Source: Actinomycetota bacterium (lineage in GTDB: Bacteria; Actinomycetota; Acidimicrobiia; IMCC26256). From it: a stretch of 7,443 nt of DNA. The DNA lies in NCBI GenBank assembly GCA_009702955.1, contig WLHA01000050.1:1-7443 (forward strand), read 5' to 3'. Below are positions 6,254-7,443 of this stretch, one piece after another (within the stretch, counting starts at the first letter, position 1; each line of letters begins with the position of its first letter). The translations under genes and the position numbers were made by a program. Under the pieces are notes generated by a model that had not been told where the DNA came from, made no database searches, and was given only the letters and a program-made list of their open reading frames with translations.

Positions 6254-6849
6254 TTCAGATCCTCCCGGCTCTCTGTCATGAGTAGTAACGCGCTCTCAAC
6301 AAATGCAGGTACATCGCTGTGCTTGATGTGCCCCATGCCTGCGCTGAGGAGCGCACCAAAGTAAGTAGTTACTAAAACATCAATGAGGTGCTTGTCGCGC
6401 TGGTCTCCCGATGCGGCAGCCATGCGTCTGCGAATATCGAGACCGATGCGATCCCTTAAAGGCTTGACGTCCGGATTCGAACTGAGCAGCGCTTGGGTGC
6501 AGGCTGCGATTACCTCGGGGCTTCCGTTTGTTATCTCGCCAAGGTCGTAGACAACTCGAGAGAGTCGTTTAGCCAGAGATGCTGCAGCGTCGGTGCTCTG
6601 CTCGTTTCTGGTCTCTGGCACCGCTGCAATCCTGCGCCATAGCAACTCGCCTAACAGGTGGTCCTTCGAGGAGAAGTATGTGTACGCCGTTGCGGAGGCG
6701 AGCCCAGCGCGCCTCGCAACACCGCGCATCGATAGGGCGGCGTAGCCGGTCTGCTCTACCTCAATCTCTGCAGCGTTTAGTAATTGCTCGGCAGCCTCAA
6801 CTTGGCGAACAGTCAAGCGTCGGCGAGTGGTTTCGTATGCGATGGACAC
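6250..6849 (-). CDS. TetR-family transcriptional regulator
   Basis: 199 residues, a typical TetR length. The N-terminal DNA-binding domain is clear: AAEQLLNAAEIEVEQTGY (helix 1), ALSMRGVARRAGLASATAYTYFSSKDHLL (about 38-66) as the helix-turn-helix plus helix 4. The rest is a helical ligand-binding and dimerisation domain that cannot be assigned a ligand by eye. It is the counterpart by position of Rv0767c in M. tuberculosis, upstream of CYP123. The GTG start directly follows the TAA of the preceding gene (no gap), with only a weak purine-rich site upstream, so its translation may depend on the upstream gene. It probably regulates its own operon, most likely as a ligand-released repressor. Its operator is not visible, because the operon promoter must lie beyond the right edge. 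Confidence 0.93.
   Translation of the reverse strand: MSIAYETTRRRLTVRQVEAAEQLLNAAEIEVEQTGYAALSMRGVARRAGLASATAYTYFSSKDHLLGELLWRRIAAVPETRNEQSTDAAASLAKRLSRVVYDLGEITNGSPEVIAACTQALLSSNPDVKPLRDRIGLDIRRRMAAASGDQRDKHLIDVLVTTYFGALLSAGMGHIKHSDVPAFVESALLLMTESREDLK
6261..6266 (-). promoter_or_regulatory. Strong ribosome binding site of the CYP123-like gene
   Basis: GGGAGG on the minus strand, seven bases before the GTG start and inside the last codons of the TetR gene. It decides the GTG start at 6253 and implies that the regulator and the P450 are on one transcript. Confidence 0.75.
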
Positions 6850-7443
6850 TTAGTTCCCAACCTGTTTTGCTGGAATGTGGGGCGTGCCATCTCGCATTGG
6901 TGGGTACTTAAAGGTCGCAGCGGTTGTGCCGCGAACAATCTTGGTGATGTCGGCCTCTGGCACGGTCTCGTTGTCGTCGTCAATCGTTATCTCCCAGCGA
7001 CAATGGGGCGATCGATCGCTCGGCACACGCGGCGGTCTATGCACATGCGTGATGTGTGCCTTTGGATTGACTGCCTGAGCGGTGTAGTCGAAGGTTCCGT
7101 CCTCGATGTGATGGCACATACCGGTAACCATCTTCTCGCCCCATGGCTCTGCGTCCATGAGAGCACCGCAGTAGGCAAGTTCAAAAAAACCATGACTCTC
7201 ATCAATTAGTTCGTAGCGAACATCGAGGTAGTGGTGAGGAAACCCAGGGTCGAGTTGCAGAACCTTAAATATTGCGGAGACCCCGTCGCCCTCAATGTTC
7301 ATGATCTCTCGAAGGCGTTCTCCATATACAGGGCTCGCCCCACGCCACTCCTCAATTGCAAGACGCTGTACCTCGGCGGCGCCGTGGCTAATTCCAATCG
7401 CAGCGCACATTGAGCGATCAAGTAGGTGAACAATCTGTGCGAA
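6850..7443 (-). CDS. Unrecognised conserved protein, first visible gene of the P450 operon (5' end missing)
   Basis: The frame is open to the right edge of the window. 197 residues are visible; the in-frame Met at 7410 is probably internal, because 11 sensible codons (FAQIVHLLDRS) precede it. I do not recognise the family with certainty. Visible features: an N-terminal helical stretch with AIEEWRGASPVY, then FKVLQLDPGFPHHYLDVRY, a His/Cys-rich middle (YCGALMD, GMCHHIEDGTFD), RPPRVPSDRSPHCRW and an acidic TIDDDNE. The Cys, His and Asp residues could bind metal or form an active site; a distant relation to the ATC-hydrolase-like family is possible but unproven. No signal peptide or membrane segment is visible. 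It ends immediately before the TetR start, so it is very likely in the same transcript. It has no counterpart at this position in the M. tuberculosis cluster that I recall. Confidence 0.85.
   Translation of the reverse strand, partial: FAQIVHLLDRSMCAAIGISHGAAEVQRLAIEEWRGASPVYGERLREIMNIEGDGVSAIFKVLQLDPGFPHHYLDVRYELIDESHGFFELAYCGALMDAEPWGEKMVTGMCHHIEDGTFDYTAQAVNPKAHITHVHRPPRVPSDRSPHCRWEITIDDDNETVPEADITKIVRGTTAATFKYPPMRDGTPHIPAKQVGN

Noticed and set aside
6859..6866. AACCTGTT, matching the AACNNGTT core of the KstR cholesterol-regulator operator
   Set aside because: The outer T and A of the full TNNAACNNGTTNNA motif are absent, it lies inside the end of a coding gene, and a six-base core is expected once or twice in a window this size by chance.
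6784..7209. Plus-strand open frame of 141 codons across the TetR gene and the gene upstream of it
   Set aside because: It spans two tightly joined minus-strand genes that have clear coding character; its peptide has no domain-like pattern, so it is best explained as a shadow frame.
1..7443. CRISPR arrays, tRNA or rRNA genes, insertion sequences, attachment sites
   Set aside because: No repeated DNA units, clover-leaf sequence, transposase-like protein or terminal inverted repeats were seen; nearly the whole window is coding.

Overview
The window reads as actinobacterial chromosome. The evidence is protein similarity: the two P450s, the short-chain dehydrogenase and the ferredoxin lie in the same order as Mycobacterium tuberculosis Rv0766c (CYP123), Rv0765c (SDR), Rv0764c (CYP51) and Rv0763c (ferredoxin), and the CYP51 and CYP123 sequences match what I remember of those proteins over their whole lengths. 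Base composition looks near 50-55% G+C by eye, lower than in mycobacteria, so a low-GC or aquatic actinobacterium (for example an acidimicrobiid) is possible. That placement is inference.

Layout. Bases 2-151 (+) hold the last 49 codons of an unidentified gene entering from the left. Facing it is a long minus-strand gene (170-2044) for an exported, zinc-dependent N-acetylmuramoyl-L-alanine amidase / peptidoglycan-recognition protein. It has an N-terminal beta domain, a hydrophobic hairpin, the amidase domain and two C-terminal GW-LDPD repeats. A gap of 89 bases follows. From 2134 to the right edge, seven minus-strand genes are packed with gaps of 0-2 bases or overlaps of 1-4 bases. In transcription order they are: an unrecognised conserved protein whose start is outside the window, a TetR-family regulator, CYP123-like P450, SDR oxidoreductase, CYP51 (sterol 14alpha-demethylase family), a [3Fe-4S] ferredoxin, and an NTF2/SnoaL-like protein.

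How it may work together. The ferredoxin is the likely electron donor for one or both P450s. The SDR probably oxidises or reduces an alcohol/ketone made by or offered to them. The NTF2-like protein may bind or isomerise a hydrophobic, perhaps steroid-like, intermediate, and the TetR protein probably controls the operon in response to a ligand. No ferredoxin reductase lies in the window. The natural substrate of this bacterial CYP51/CYP123 cluster cannot be read from the sequence. The most interesting parts are this operon with its uncharacterised first visible gene, and the unusual membrane-hairpin architecture of the amidase.
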